Assembly (NCBI RefSeq): GCF_001956215.1
Contig: NZ_MRTQ01000013.1
Location: forward strand, 62,001 to 126,000
From: Paenibacillus sp. FSL R5-0490
Lineage (GTDB): Bacteria; Bacillota; Bacilli; Bacillales; Cytobacillaceae
Direction: 5' to 3'
DNA: 64,000 nucleotides
A program made the translations under genes and the position numbers. Positions 6,554 through 15,742 of this stretch are shown piece after piece. A model generated the notes under the pieces. The model had not been told where the DNA came from and made no database searches. It saw only the letters and a program-made list of their open reading frames with translations. Within the stretch, counting starts at the first letter, position 1. Each line of letters starts with the position of its first letter.

Positions 6554-9511
6554 TTGCCGCCATCACTCAATATAAAGATAAATGGTATAGAAATGAAGGC
6601 AGAACAGGATCAAACCGTTTTGCAGTTATTAAATGACAGCTCGATCGAAATTCCTCAGGTCTGCTTCCATCCCAGCCTGGGAGCAATAGAAACCTGTGAT
6701 GCCTGCATTGTTTCCGTGAATGGAGAACTTGTGCGGTCATGCTCCACGAAAATTAAAGATGGAGACGTAATCGATACGGTGGAACCTGATGTAAAATTGG
6801 CGCAGACCATTGCCATGGATAAAATTCTCTTTAATCATGAGCTGTATTGTACGGTTTGTGATTATAACAATGGGGGATGTGAAGTACATAATACGGTTAA
6901 GGCGATGAAAATCAATCATCAAAGCATCCCGTTTGATCATAAGCCATATGAAAAGGATGAATCTCATCCATTTTACAGATATGACCCGGATCAGTGCATT
7001 CTTTGCGGCAGATGTGTGGAAGCCTGTCAGGATGTCCAGGTTACTGAAACCCTAACAATTGATTGGGAGAGACAGAGACCAAGAGTTATCTGGGATAATG
7101 ATGTGCCTATTAACGAGTCCTCCTGTGTTTCCTGTGGACACTGCTCCACTGTTTGTCCGTGCAATGCCATGATGGAAAAGGGGATGGAAGGCGAAGCAGG
7201 GTTTCTGACTGGCATAGCCAAAAACACCCTTCGTCCAATGATTGAAATCACTAAAAATGTTGAAACAGGATATGGCTCCATCCTGGCGATTTCCGATATG
7301 GAAGCTGCTATGCGGGAAGAGAAAATAAAAAAGACCAAAACCGTCTGCACATATTGCGGGGTCGGCTGCAGCTTTGACGTATGGACAAAAGGCCGCGAAA
7401 TCTTGAAGGTTGAGCCTCAGGCAGAAGCGCCCGCCAATGGCATTTCTACCTGTGTAAAAGGGAAATTTGGCTGGGATTTTGTAAATAGTGAGGAACGTTT
7501 AACCAAACCGCTAATCAGGGAAGGCGATTCATTCCGTGAAGCAGAATGGGACGAAGCTCTGGACCTGATTGCCCGGAAATTTACAGAAATCAAAGAACAG
7601 CATGGCCCTGATGCGCTAAGCTTTATTACCTCCTCTAAATGCACCAATGAAGAATCGTATCTCATGCAGAAGCTTGGCAGGGCGGTTATAGGAACGAACA
7701 ATATTGATAATTGTTCAAGATATTGCCAGACTCCTGCAACGGTAGGCTTATTCCGGACTGTTGGATATGGCGGCGATGCAGGTTCTATAGAAGATATTAA
7801 AAACTCCGAATTAGTGCTGATAATCGGCTCCAATACATCGGAATCCCACCCGGTTCTTTCCACCAGGGTGAAACGATCCCAGAAGCTTAACGGCCAGAAA
7901 GTTATCGTGGCTGACTTGAGGGAACACGAAATGGCAGAGCGTTCTGATCTGTTTGTGCGCCCTAGAGCCGGTACTGATATGGTATGGCTTTCTGCCATTA
8001 CGAAATACATCATAGATCAGGGATGGGCAGATGAGAAGTTTCTGCAGGAAAAAGTAAACGGTCTGGAAGAATTTACAGCAAATCTGGAGAAATATACACT
8101 TGAATTTGCTGAAGAAACAACCGGTATATCCAGAGATAATCTTATCAAAATGGCAGAAATGATTCATGAAGCCGATAGTGTTTCTGCATTATGGGCTATG
8201 GGTGTCACACAGCATCTGGGAGGCAGTGATACAAGTACAGCCATTTCAAATCTCTTGCTTGTAACCGGCAATTACGCCAAGCCTGGTGCAGGTGCATATC
8301 CTTTGAGAGGCCATAACAATGTGCAGGGGGCAGGAGATTTTGGAAGCAGTCCTGATAATTTGCCTGGTTACCAAAAGGTATCAGATCCTGATGTGAGGAA
8401 GAAGTTCGCAAATGCCTGGGGTGTAAACCTTCCTGAAAAAGCCGGAATGAATAATCACGAGATGGTAGAAGGAGTTCATGAGGGGCAGCTGAAAGCGATG
8501 TATCTGAAGGGCGAAGATATGGGGCTTGTGGATTCAAACATCAATTATGTGCAGGCTGCATTTGAGAAGCTTGATTTCTTTGTTGTCCAGGATATCTTCC
8601 TATCCCGTACAGCTGAGTTTGCAGATGTTGTTCTCCCGGCAAGCCCAAGCCTGGAAAAGGAAGGAACATTCACGAACACAGAAAGAAGAATCCAGCGTCT
8701 ATATCAGGCGTTTGAGCCCCTTGGAGATTCAAAGCCGGATTGGCAAATCATCATTGAAATTGCCAACCGCCTTGGCGCAGGCTGGACGTATAAACATCCA
8801 AGCGAAGTAATGGCCGAAGCAGCTAAGCTTATGCCTCTATACGCTGGCGTTACCTATGATAGATTGGAAGGATATAATAGTCTGCAATGGCCTGTCGCTG
8901 AGGACGGAACTGACACTCCACTCCTCTATACGGATGGCTTCCCATTCCCGGATGGCAAGGCAAGACTCTATCCGGTGGATTGGACTCCTGCTCTTGAATT
9001 CCCGGCGGAATATGATATCCATGTCAATAATGGCCGTCTTCTGGAGCATTTCCATGAAGGGAATATGACATATAAGTCAAAAGGAATCAGCTCTAAAACA
9101 CCGGAAGTGTTCCTAGAGGTATCACCTGAGCTGGCAAAGGAGCGGGGCTTGAAAGACGGCACGCTTGTTCGCCTGACTTCACCCTATGGCAATGTTAAAG
9201 TTAAATGCCATATAACGGACAGGGTTAAAGGAAAGGAAGTTTACCTTCCTATGAATGATAGAGGAGAAGCGGCCATAAATTTATTAACAAGCAGCTATGC
9301 CGACAAGGATACCGATACACCGGCATATAAGGAAACAAAGGTAAAGCTCGAAATTCTGAGTGAAGAAGGCAGCAATCCGCTTCCTAGAATTAATCACCGC
9401 TATGGCAATCCGCAGCCGCAAATAGGTGTAAATGTCCAAAAGAAATGGGAAAGGAAAGATTATATTTTCCCGGGAGAATTGGTGAAAAAGGAGCGGAAGC
9501 AGCATGGCTAA
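6554..9511 (+). CDS. fdhF: Formate dehydrogenase alpha subunit (molybdopterin oxidoreductase), YjgC/FdhF type
   Basis: The protein is 985 aa from a TTG at 6554, eight bases after AAAGGA; the upstream ATG at 6545 has no spaced RBS. Domains in order are a 2Fe-2S ferredoxin domain (Cys 37, 48, 51, 63), an NADH-dehydrogenase-G-type Cys/His segment ([14 protein letters not shown]), two 4Fe-4S clusters ([11 protein letters not shown] near 148-158, [11 protein letters not shown] near 191-201), a further 4Fe-4S (CTYCGVGC near 265) and the molybdopterin-binding body with a C-terminal dinucleotide-binding domain. The catalytic Cys should be Cys391 in [11 protein letters not shown], at the selenocysteine position of E. 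coli FdhF. It is a cytosolic FDH oxidising formate to CO2. It overlaps a DUF1641 gene, and fdhD lies nearby. A TAAACGTTTA palindrome lies upstream at 6484-6493. Confidence 0.92.
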   Translation: MPPSLNIKINGIEMKAEQDQTVLQLLNDSSIEIPQVCFHPSLGAIETCDACIVSVNGELVRSCSTKIKDGDVIDTVEPDVKLAQTIAMDKILFNHELYCTVCDYNNGGCEVHNTVKAMKINHQSIPFDHKPYEKDESHPFYRYDPDQCILCGRCVEACQDVQVTETLTIDWERQRPRVIWDNDVPINESSCVSCGHCSTVCPCNAMMEKGMEGEAGFLTGIAKNTLRPMIEITKNVETGYGSILAISDMEAAMREEKIKKTKTVCTYCGVGCSFDVWTKGREILKVEPQAEAPANGISTCVKGKFGWDFVNSEERLTKPLIREGDSFREAEWDEALDLIARKFTEIKEQHGPDALSFITSSKCTNEESYLMQKLGRAVIGTNNIDNCSRYCQTPATVGLFRTVGYGGDAGSIEDIKNSELVLIIGSNTSESHPVLSTRVKRSQKLNGQKVIVADLREHEMAERSDLFVRPRAGTDMVWLSAITKYIIDQGWADEKFLQEKVNGLEEFTANLEKYTLEFAEETTGISRDNLIKMAEMIHEADSVSALWAMGVTQHLGGSDTSTAISNLLLVTGNYAKPGAGAYPLRGHNNVQGAGDFGSSPDNLPGYQKVSDPDVRKKFANAWGVNLPEKAGMNNHEMVEGVHEGQLKAMYLKGEDMGLVDSNINYVQAAFEKLDFFVVQDIFLSRTAEFADVVLPASPSLEKEGTFTNTERRIQRLYQAFEPLGDSKPDWQIIIEIANRLGAGWTYKHPSEVMAEAAKLMPLYAGVTYDRLEGYNSLQWPVAEDGTDTPLLYTDGFPFPDGKARLYPVDWTPALEFPAEYDIHVNNGRLLEHFHEGNMTYKSKGISSKTPEVFLEVSPELAKERGLKDGTLVRLTSPYGNVKVKCHITDRVKGKEVYLPMNDRGEAAINLLTSSYADKDTDTPAYKETKVKLEILSEEGSNPLPRINHRYGNPQPQIGVNVQKKWERKDYIFPGELVKKERKQHG

Positions 9512-10070
9512 AGCGATTAATAACATTAAGCGTTTTAAGTTGACACCTGAGGATAAACGAAAAAAAGACCTGGAAGAAGTGGAGAATGCCCTTATAGAAA
9601 ATAAGGAACCCATACTTGAGCTTCTGACAGCGGTCGGACATATGCATGACCGGGGAGTCCTCTCATTATTGAATGGCCTGTTTGGACAGGGAGATAAAGT
9701 TTTAAATGTCCTTGTTAAAGCCTTAGACAAACCAGAAGCTACAAATACAATAAAAAACCTGCTTCTTATGGTTGGAACCCTCGGTACTATAAATGTCCAG
9801 CAGCTTGAACCCTTGCTCTTAAAATTAAATTCAGGTATTGCAAGAGTGGCTGATTATAAAGAAACCGACGAAAAAACAAGCTACTTTGATCTGGTAAGGG
9901 CACTGAAAGATCCGGAAGTCAATCGGGCAGTTACCCTTCTGATCACCTTCTTAAAAGGAATGGGCGAAGATACAAGCGCCATGGAAAGGAACACCCAGCT
10001 TCCAGAAGATCAGAAATTACACAAAATGGAGAATAACGAAAGTGATGTTCCTCCCAATAAAAGAGAATGA
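9504..10070 (+). CDS. DUF1641 protein, YjgD-like partner of formate dehydrogenase
   Basis: The protein is 188 aa. Its ATG lies 8 bases inside the end of fdhF, behind AAAAAGGAG, so the two are translationally coupled. It is a helical soluble protein with the DUF1641-like segment [20 protein letters not shown] and no signal or membrane segment. B. subtilis has the same pairing of a YjgC/YrhE-type dehydrogenase with YjgD/YrhD. The constant pairing implies an accessory or second-subunit role in FDH activity, but the mechanism is unknown. The charged tail, about residues 160-188, is probably disordered. Confidence 0.85.
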   Translation: MAKAINNIKRFKLTPEDKRKKDLEEVENALIENKEPILELLTAVGHMHDRGVLSLLNGLFGQGDKVLNVLVKALDKPEATNTIKNLLLMVGTLGTINVQQLEPLLLKLNSGIARVADYKETDEKTSYFDLVRALKDPEVNRAVTLLITFLKGMGEDTSAMERNTQLPEDQKLHKMENNESDVPPNKRE

Positions 10071-10074
10071 CAGT

Positions 10075-10112
10075 AAGCCAGTGACCGTTATACGGGTCAC
10101 TGGCTTTTATTA
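10075..10112 (+). terminator. Terminator of fdhF-DUF1641 operon
   Basis: A 12-bp stem (AAGCCAGTGACC with GGGTCACTGGCTT, one slip) is followed by TTTATT. Confidence 0.85.
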
Positions 10113-10294
10113 TGGAATAAAACACAAATAGGTATATAGACTCAAATTTTTACAATATTATCTTATAAACCAAAAATATAGCAGAATTTTGTGGAAAAAT
10201 GGAAAATCATGTACTAGAATTGCAATAAGGATAGATAAATAGGTGAACCCAATACATACATCATTTGAGAAGGTATTAGAAAGAGGGTAATTAA

Positions 10295-11200
10295 GTGGGC
10301 ATCATAAATGAAGGTAGTTTCATTGAAACAGTCCACATGAAAGGGTTGCAAATCTCCCTGATTGCTTCGGGGGATGGGACAGAAGTTATTTATCATAGGC
10401 TGGAGCCAGATGCAAGGTGGGGGCTGGAACCATTAGAAGGCGGTGAAACGCTGGAATATCTTCAAATGCTTTCCGGTGAACTGCTATTAAAAGATTCTAA
10501 TGGAGAAAAAACGCTAAGATCTGGTGACTCGTTTCAAAGATGTCCTGTAACTGAACATCATATTTTTCAATCAATAGGTCAATCTGAATTTTTATATGTA
10601 ACATCTAGTCCAGTTTTTCATTACTACAGCAGAGTGACAAATGAATTAAGTGAATTGGTCATATCAATTGAAGAGAAAGATGGATATACAAGCGAACATT
10701 GCGATAGAATTACAAAAATGTCAATGCTCATGGCTGAGGCACTTGGTTTAAATTCCCGGCAAATTTTAAAACTTAACCTTGCTGCATTTTTGCATGATAT
10801 AGGAAAAGTAAAGGTTCCAATAGACATTCTTCAAAAACCGGGTAAATTAACTTCTGATGAGTGGGAGTTAATGAAACAGCATTCGACGTTTGGACGCGAA
10901 ATATTGCAAGAAACAGGTCTGCCGAGTTTGATAGAAGCAGGCGAAGTGGTAGAGCAGCATCATGAAAGATATGATGGCACTGGATACCCAAAAGGACTTA
11001 AAGGGGATGAAATTGCAATAGAGGCTGCCATTATTTCTGTTGTAGATTCATTTGATGCAATGACTACTGATCGAGTTTATCAGAAAGGCAGAAGTATACA
11101 TGAAGCAATAGATGAACTTAAACAAAATCGGGGTACCATGTACAATCCAGAGATCGTTGATACATTTATTAAGATAAAAGAAAAATTAGTAAAAATTTAA
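10295..11200 (+). CDS. Cupin/HD-GYP domain protein, probable cyclic di-GMP phosphodiesterase
   Basis: The protein is 301 aa from a GTG at 10295 preceded by AAGAGGG. Residues about 30-110 look like a small cupin-type beta-barrel (GETLEYLQMLSGELLL, LRSGDSF). Residues about 118-300 form an HD-GYP domain with the HD pair in FLHDIGKVKVP (167-168) and a complete HHERYDGTGYP (222-232), the signature of active c-di-GMP phosphodiesterases. It has no membrane segment. The cupin could sense a small ligand and control hydrolysis; that part is inference. A secreted-peptide gene follows 13 bases after the stop, in a likely operon. Confidence 0.85.
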   Translation: MGIINEGSFIETVHMKGLQISLIASGDGTEVIYHRLEPDARWGLEPLEGGETLEYLQMLSGELLLKDSNGEKTLRSGDSFQRCPVTEHHIFQSIGQSEFLYVTSSPVFHYYSRVTNELSELVISIEEKDGYTSEHCDRITKMSMLMAEALGLNSRQILKLNLAAFLHDIGKVKVPIDILQKPGKLTSDEWELMKQHSTFGREILQETGLPSLIEAGEVVEQHHERYDGTGYPKGLKGDEIAIEAAIISVVDSFDAMTTDRVYQKGRSIHEAIDELKQNRGTMYNPEIVDTFIKIKEKLVKI

Positions 11201-11213
11201 AGGGGGAATAATA

Positions 11214-11534
11214 ATGAAGAAAGCAGCAATTGTTTTATTAAGTTTGATGTTATTACATGTATTCAACGTGAAGACGTCGGAGGCTGCATATTTACCTGAA
11301 TATGATAAATATGTAGAAGTATCGTATGAAGAAGCAAGGTATATAGCTGATTTAATGGGGTTGCAGGACTATGAATTAGGTGAAGAAACAGCAAGATTGT
11401 CATTTGAATTGCAGGAAGGATTAATAGCAAAGATTGAGAAAGTCCTGAGAACGGAAATTGACCATTATTACATCTGGTTAACCGTGGATGGCGAAACGGT
11501 TCTGGGTATAGATCCTCCACATCCAATGTTTTAG
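11214..11534 (+). CDS. Secreted hypothetical protein, 106 aa
   Basis: An ATG behind AAAGGGGGA starts a Sec signal peptide (MKKAAIVLLSLMLLHVF, cleavage likely after SEA before AYLPEYD). The mature part is about 80 residues and mixed alpha/beta, with no cysteines or motif I recognise; it ends WLTVDGETVLGIDPPHPMF. It lies just downstream of the HD-GYP gene and upstream of a strong terminator, so it is probably co-transcribed. Function is unknown. Confidence 0.7.
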   Translation: MKKAAIVLLSLMLLHVFNVKTSEAAYLPEYDKYVEVSYEEARYIADLMGLQDYELGEETARLSFELQEGLIAKIEKVLRTEIDHYYIWLTVDGETVLGIDPPHPMF

Positions 11535-11538
11535 GGGA

Positions 11539-11575
11539 AAGCAAGTTAAAGCATAAGCTTTGACTTGCTTTTTTT
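11539..11575 (+). terminator. Terminator of HD-GYP operon
   Basis: A 13-bp stem, AGCAAGTTAAAGC with GCTTTGACTTGCT, is followed by a long T run. Confidence 0.88.
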
Positions 11576-11611
11576 CCTGTACTAATGGCAAAAAGGTGTG
11601 ATGAAACAAAA

Positions 11612-11640
11612 AATAAATAGATCCCAAAATTAATTGGGAC
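11612..11640 (-). terminator. Probable terminator of fdhD
   Basis: Read on the minus strand, TCCCAA pairs with TTGGGA across a short AT loop and the sequence then runs into a T-rich stretch. The stem is short. Confidence 0.55.
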
Positions 11641-11647
11641 ACCTCTA

Positions 11648-12442
11648 TTAAACGTTCTTCTCAAAAACTATTCTCTCAGGATGAGAATAAACGTTAAAAG
11701 ACTGACCGCGAATAAAGCCAACTGCTGTAATATTTAAGTCTTCTGCCAGCTTGATGGCTAAATCAGTAGGTGCTGATTTTGATAGAATGATGCCAACTCC
11801 AATTTTTGCGGCCTTAAGGAGAACTTCAGATGAGATTCTGCCGCTGAATGCAATGACTTTATCCCTTACAGGAATCCTGTTCTCAATGCAATACCCAAGG
11901 ATTTTATCCAGAGCATTATGGCGGCCAATGTCTGTTCTGCTGAGGATCATTTCCTCTGCAGAAAATAATGCCGCATTATGCACTCCGCCTGTTTCATGAA
12001 AAGTCGTGCTGCCATCCTGAAGCTGCTGCATAAATGAAATGCACCTGTTGGGAGTCAGGGTCAGCTTTGATGTAGATGTTCTGGCTGTCCTTGCATCGTT
12101 ATGAAAGTAAAATTGCCTGCTTTTTCCGCAGCATGAACCGATAAATCGTTTAGAGTGAAACTCATGGCTTGCTGTATTAGTTTGAGTATGTAGTTCCACA
12201 TAAGCAAATCCCTTGTTTTCATCTATTTGAATCCTCTTTATTTCCTCATATCTTCTAATAAATCCTTCAGAAGCCAAAAAGCCAATTGTCAATTCGCGAA
12301 TGTTCGAAGGGCTGCAGACCATCGTTGCGAACTCTTCTCCGTTGAGGTGAATTGTGAGCGGATGTTCAGAAACAATAGAATCTTCTGCTTCCTGCAGGAC
12401 ATCATTCTCAAATCTGACAATTTTTCTGCTGCTAATATCCAT
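11648..12442 (-). CDS. fdhD: Formate dehydrogenase accessory sulfurtransferase FdhD
   Basis: The protein is 264 aa behind AGGAGGAAGTATT. Hallmarks are HPLTIHLNGEEFATMVCSP, the cysteine loop GSCCGKSR near residue 105, and the conserved core ETGGVHNAALF...RTDIGRHNALDK. FdhD transfers sulfur from a cysteine desulfurase to the molybdenum cofactor of formate dehydrogenase. Its target is presumably the FdhF at 6554-9511. It is transcribed away from an MpsC/DUF2294 gene. It is close to but not in the operon of fdhF, with an HD-GYP unit in between. Confidence 0.92.
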   Translation of the reverse strand: MDISSRKIVRFENDVLQEAEDSIVSEHPLTIHLNGEEFATMVCSPSNIRELTIGFLASEGFIRRYEEIKRIQIDENKGFAYVELHTQTNTASHEFHSKRFIGSCCGKSRQFYFHNDARTARTSTSKLTLTPNRCISFMQQLQDGSTTFHETGGVHNAALFSAEEMILSRTDIGRHNALDKILGYCIENRIPVRDKVIAFSGRISSEVLLKAAKIGVGIILSKSAPTDLAIKLAEDLNITAVGFIRGQSFNVYSHPERIVFEKNV

Positions 12443-12619
12443 AATACTTCCTCCTAGAACCTTTCGACTAACAAAATATTAGCATATAATTTCAGTAATA
12501 CAAGAAATTAAGATTGTATGGTTTGACAATTATTGTATTAATTGATTAACTTATTAAAGTGTATACGGACTTGTATAAATGAGATTATACATGAAATATG
12601 GGTATATGAGGGCTGGAAT

Positions 12620-12979
12620 ATGAACAAATATGAAGCTGAATTCAGTAACTTAGTGCGCTCCTTCCGGAAAAAACATATGGGTAAAGGACCAAGCAAGGTC
12701 AGGACTACGTTCTGCAAAAATTGGGCTATATGTGAAATGGAAGGGAATTTATCTCCTGTGGAAAAATTTATAGCGAGTGCAGACGAAGGGAAGCAGATGC
12801 TACGGGCTGCAAGAACAGAGATGGTCAAGGAAATGTATAAAAAGAATAGGCCGGCAGAAATGGAAGATTTTTTGCAGGCAAGGTTAATAGACCTTTTTGT
12901 GGATATTGATATAGAACGGGATTTTGGAATGTCAGTATTTGTATTTGATCAGGACATTCAAAGCAAGTTTATGGAATAA
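12620..12979 (+). CDS. DUF2294 / MpsC family protein
   Basis: The protein is 119 aa from the ATG at 12620, eight bases after GAGGG; the open frame extends upstream to 12542 without an RBS. Features such as VRSFRKKHMGKGPSKVRTTF, MLRAARTEM and IDIERDFGMSVFVFD fit the DUF2294 family, now named after MpsC of the sodium-translocating membrane potential system MpsABC. It is divergent from fdhD. The 177-bp gap has a TTGACA at 12523-12528 but no clear -10. Its role next to formate dehydrogenase genes is not established; it may be a small partner of membrane or redox systems. Confidence 0.8.
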   Translation: MNKYEAEFSNLVRSFRKKHMGKGPSKVRTTFCKNWAICEMEGNLSPVEKFIASADEGKQMLRAARTEMVKEMYKKNRPAEMEDFLQARLIDLFVDIDIERDFGMSVFVFDQDIQSKFME

Positions 12980-13025
12980 AAAGACTGAAATCTGGAAGAA
13001 ATATTCTGGATTCCAGTCTTTTTTA
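12979..13025 (+). terminator. Terminator after MpsC-like gene
   Basis: AAAAGACTG...ATCT pairs with GGAT...CAGTCTTTT in a long imperfect stem ending in T. Confidence 0.75.
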
Positions 13026-13140
13026 ATTTTTTGGTATCCTTCTTACAACTCACAATCGATTCCTTTGTTGTGTAAAATAGGGAATTATGTCACATAAGAA
13101 TGGCGAAAAAAGGGGTTTAATGTCACGTTTGAAATGTTTT

Positions 13141-13184
13141 TGTAATATTACTCTAACAAGTCTGTTAAATAATGATGGTATAAT
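13141..13184 (+). promoter_or_regulatory. Extended -10 promoter with WalR-like box upstream of the endopeptidase gene
   Basis: TGGTATAAT at 13176-13184 is a consensus extended -10 element. At 13141-13157, TGTAAT-N5-TCTAAC differs at one base from the WalR direct-repeat consensus TGTWAH-N5-TGTWAH and overlaps the -35 region, where an activator would sit. The untranslated leader is about 110 nt. The WalR assignment is inference from B. subtilis cwlO regulation. Confidence 0.55.
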
Positions 13185-13300
13185 CCTCCATGGAAAGACA
13201 AATTTACTAGAGACAAAACTGAAAAGGTATACATAGATAAATAGTTTGATATACGGCTGTTTAATAGACCGAGTACATATTAGAAAGCAGGGTAATGACT

Positions 13301-14602
13301 TTGAAAAAAAGGCTCCTCGTTTTAAATACGACAATTATTCTTGGGCTTGGAAGTGCTTTTTCAATCCCGGGTGTAAATGCTGAATCAATTAATAAGCTCG
13401 AAAATCAAAAAAGCCAAATCCAGCAGCAGCGCTCTAACTTACAGGCTACACTGGCTGAAGCTGATAAGGAACTGGTAAGTGTACTTGAAGAAATTGCAGA
13501 GTTAAATGCTAAAATTACTAAAGTTGAAAAAGCAATTGAAGATAATAATAAATTAATAGCAGAAACGGAAACTAATATTGCCAGCACAAAAGCCGAAGTA
13601 GATCAACTGAAGGAAGAAATGGCGATCATCCAGGAAAGAATTGAAAAGAGAAGTGCTATCCTGAAGCAGCGTGCACAATCTTTCCAGGAAAGCGGCGGAA
13701 CGGTTGCATACCTGGATGTTCTTCTTGGTGCTTCCAGTTTCAGTGATTTCGTTGACCGTGTCGGAGCAGTAACTACATTTGTTCAGGCAGACAAACAATT
13801 ACTGGAAGAACAGGAACAGGATAAAAAAGCTTTTGAAGAAAAGAAGGCTTTAGTGGAAGAAGAGCTAGCAGGATTAACAAGCATGATGACTGAGTTAAAG
13901 GGCATGCAGGCTACTATGGAAGGGCAGAAACAGCAAAATAGCTCATTAATCCAGCAGTTAAAAGAAAAGGAAAACTCTATTGCTGATAAAAAGGCAAAGC
14001 TGCAGAGTGAAGATGTTAAATATGCATCATTGATTGCTCAAATCGAACAAAGCATTGCGGCGCAGTCAGCACCGGCAGATCAATCTGTACCGGCAGCCCA
14101 GTCAGTGGCTTCAGCACCATCAGGCTCAGCTGCTGTGAATAAGCAAAAACCTGCTGCCCAAACAACAAAAGGTTCCAGCACGTCTGCTCCCAAGCCAAGC
14201 GTTAATGGCGGAAGCGCAATCAGCATTGTTACGACTGCAGGCAATAAATATATCGGTAATTCTGTTTATGTGTTTGGCGGCGGCAGAAATGCTTATGATA
14301 TCGCAAATGGAAGATTTGATTGCTCAGGCTTTGTACACTGGTCATTCTCCCAGGCAGGAATCAGTGTAGGAGCAAGCACAGATTCTCTTAAATTTGCCGG
14401 ACGCCAGGTTTCATCAAGCGAGATGAGAGCGGGAGACCTTGTTTTCTTTGATACCTACAAAAGGGACGGACATGTAGGCATTTACCTCGGCGGCGGTAAA
14501 TTTATCGGTTCCCAAAGCTCTACAGGTGTTGCGATTGCAAATATGTCAAGCGGCTATTGGAAGACTAAGTTTAACGGCCGTGTTGTACGCGTGATAGAAT
14601 AG
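13301..14602 (+). CDS. CwlO-like D,L-endopeptidase (coiled coil + NlpC/P60)
   Basis: The protein is 433 aa from TTG 13301, eight bases after AGCAGGG; the ATG at 13295 is too close to that RBS. A signal peptide ends at about residue 27 (GVNA before ESIN). A long coiled coil spans about 30-255, then an Ala/Pro/Ser/Gln-rich linker spans about 255-305. The C-terminal NlpC/P60 domain has the catalytic Cys341 in FDCSGFVHW and His391 in RDGHVGIYLG. The layout matches B. subtilis CwlO, which cuts peptidoglycan peptide crosslinks between D-Glu and meso-DAP during elongation and is controlled by FtsEX and WalRK. It is secreted and monocistronic. Other P60 proteins share the domain, so CwlO is the best match rather than certain. 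Confidence 0.85.
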   Translation: MKKRLLVLNTTIILGLGSAFSIPGVNAESINKLENQKSQIQQQRSNLQATLAEADKELVSVLEEIAELNAKITKVEKAIEDNNKLIAETETNIASTKAEVDQLKEEMAIIQERIEKRSAILKQRAQSFQESGGTVAYLDVLLGASSFSDFVDRVGAVTTFVQADKQLLEEQEQDKKAFEEKKALVEEELAGLTSMMTELKGMQATMEGQKQQNSSLIQQLKEKENSIADKKAKLQSEDVKYASLIAQIEQSIAAQSAPADQSVPAAQSVASAPSGSAAVNKQKPAAQTTKGSSTSAPKPSVNGGSAISIVTTAGNKYIGNSVYVFGGGRNAYDIANGRFDCSGFVHWSFSQAGISVGASTDSLKFAGRQVSSSEMRAGDLVFFDTYKRDGHVGIYLGGGKFIGSQSSTGVAIANMSSGYWKTKFNGRVVRVIE

Positions 14603-14610
14603 TAAAATGA

Positions 14611-14650
14611 CCCTGACTTTCATGTGAAAACGTGGAAGTCAGTTTTTTTT
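14611..14650 (+). terminator. Terminator after endopeptidase gene
   Basis: CTGACTTTC pairs with GAAGTCAG and is followed by eight T. Confidence 0.85.
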
Positions 14651-14660
14651 GTTTTGATCC

Positions 14661-14858
14661 TATCTGAGTCAGAGGTAGAACCAGGTTCGAACCCAAATTA
14701 TCGGATTTGCTCTTTCTGAGTCTTAAGTTACTTCTAGTTCGGACTCAGTTTACAAGATTTCCTCTATCTGAGTCAGAAGTTGCTCTAAGTTCAGACCCAA
14801 TCTCCTAGATTACCTCCCCCTTAGTCCGAAGTTGCTCCAGCGCTCAAACACAACTCCA
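14661..14858. repeat. Four degenerate tandem copies of a 52-bp unit, non-coding
   Basis: Copies start at exactly 52-base intervals: 14661, 14713, 14765 and 14817 (the last incomplete). Each begins close to TATCTGAGTC, followed by AGAAGTTGCT and GTTCGGACCC-like segments. Copy 2 contains a 7-bp inverted repeat (CTGAGTC with GACTCAG). A 52-bp period is not divisible by three and every frame has stops, so it is not coding. Each copy may form a hairpin. The unit divergence suggests an old expansion. Confidence 0.85.
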
Positions 14859-14901
14859 CCCATCCAAACAAGAGAATTTTTAATAAATTCAAAATATTTT
14901 A

Positions 14902-14930
14902 TTGATTATTACAATTAAGCATGATTAAAT
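14902..14930 (+). promoter_or_regulatory. Candidate promoter of the glycolate operon
   Basis: TTGATT (14902-14907) and TTAAAT (14925-14930) are separated by 17 bases, with TGA just before the -10. The surrounding 14859-14988 sequence is AT-rich and shows no clear operator. Confidence 0.45.
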
Positions 14931-14988
14931 AGTAAATAACAAATAACTTATCAGATATGTGATGTCTGCAAAGAAAGGGGGCGTGAGG

Positions 14989-15681
14989 ATGAATGTGAAA
15001 AAGATTTCAACACGCAAAATTTCTGAGATTGCTGCTGAGCAAATTGAAGATATGATTGCCAAAGGATCCTTTAAACCTGGAGATAAGCTCCCTTCAGTAA
15101 GAGAGCTGTGTGAATTATTTGGTGTAGGACGGTCAGCTGTCAGAGACGCCTTAACCTCTTTGCAGGGCAAAGGGATTGTTCAGGTTAAGCAGGGGGAAGG
15201 CACTTATATAACCAGGTTTGATTCTTCTAAGCTGTTTAACAATCCGCATTTGCATCCGGACATAAAAGACATCCAGGAGTTGTTCCAGGCAAGAAAAATG
15301 GTGGAAACAGGGCTTGCTGAAATGGCAGCTGCAAATAGGTCGGAAGAGGATTTGGCACTGATGAAGAGACTTATTTCAGATGCAGCTCTCCATGGATGGG
15401 AGGAGGACTACCAGTTTCACATGGCCATTGCCCGTGCAGCAGGTAATGATATCCTTATCCAATTTGTACAGTTCATTTCTGAAACATTGAAAAAGTCCAT
15501 GATTGATTTTCACCATTACCTTGAAACACGGGCTGACATTGCGAGAAAAATTGAGGAGCAGCATTTGGAAATCTATTTGTCTATTAAGAATAAGCAGCCC
15601 GATCAGGCACATAAAAACATGGTTGACCATTTAGAATTGGTTGAGAAACTATTGCAGATGAGTATCCTTCAGGAGCAATGA
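14989..15681 (+). CDS. FadR/GntR family regulator, GlcC/LldR-like
   Basis: The protein is 230 aa from ATG 14989, eight bases after AAAGGGGG; the open frame begins at GTG 14959. The N-terminal winged helix-turn-helix (GDKLPSVRELCELFGVGRSA, about residues 29-48) is GntR type. The C-terminal all-helical FCD domain has metal-ligand-type residues in FHMAIARAAGN and NMVDHLELVEKLL. Such regulators sense small carboxylates such as glycolate or lactate. The gene is first in line before the glycolate oxidase genes, 61 bases upstream, so it probably controls them. Whether it activates or represses cannot be seen. Confidence 0.85.
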   Translation: MNVKKISTRKISEIAAEQIEDMIAKGSFKPGDKLPSVRELCELFGVGRSAVRDALTSLQGKGIVQVKQGEGTYITRFDSSKLFNNPHLHPDIKDIQELFQARKMVETGLAEMAAANRSEEDLALMKRLISDAALHGWEEDYQFHMAIARAAGNDILIQFVQFISETLKKSMIDFHHYLETRADIARKIEEQHLEIYLSIKNKQPDQAHKNMVDHLELVEKLLQMSILQEQ

Positions 15682-15742
15682 TGTTTTTTGGAAATTACCA
15701 GAAACATTGTTTGTTATTACGAAACAAGAGGCGGTGGATAGG

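Noticed and set aside
7417..8013. Long minus-strand frame inside fdhF (198 codons), and a similar one at 42491-42928 (145 codons)
   Set aside because: Both are antisense shadows of well-supported genes with no RBS and no recognisable domains.
14661..14858. Regularly spaced repeats considered as a CRISPR array
   Set aside because: The repeats are degenerate and directly tandem with no unique spacers between conserved repeats, and no cas genes are present.
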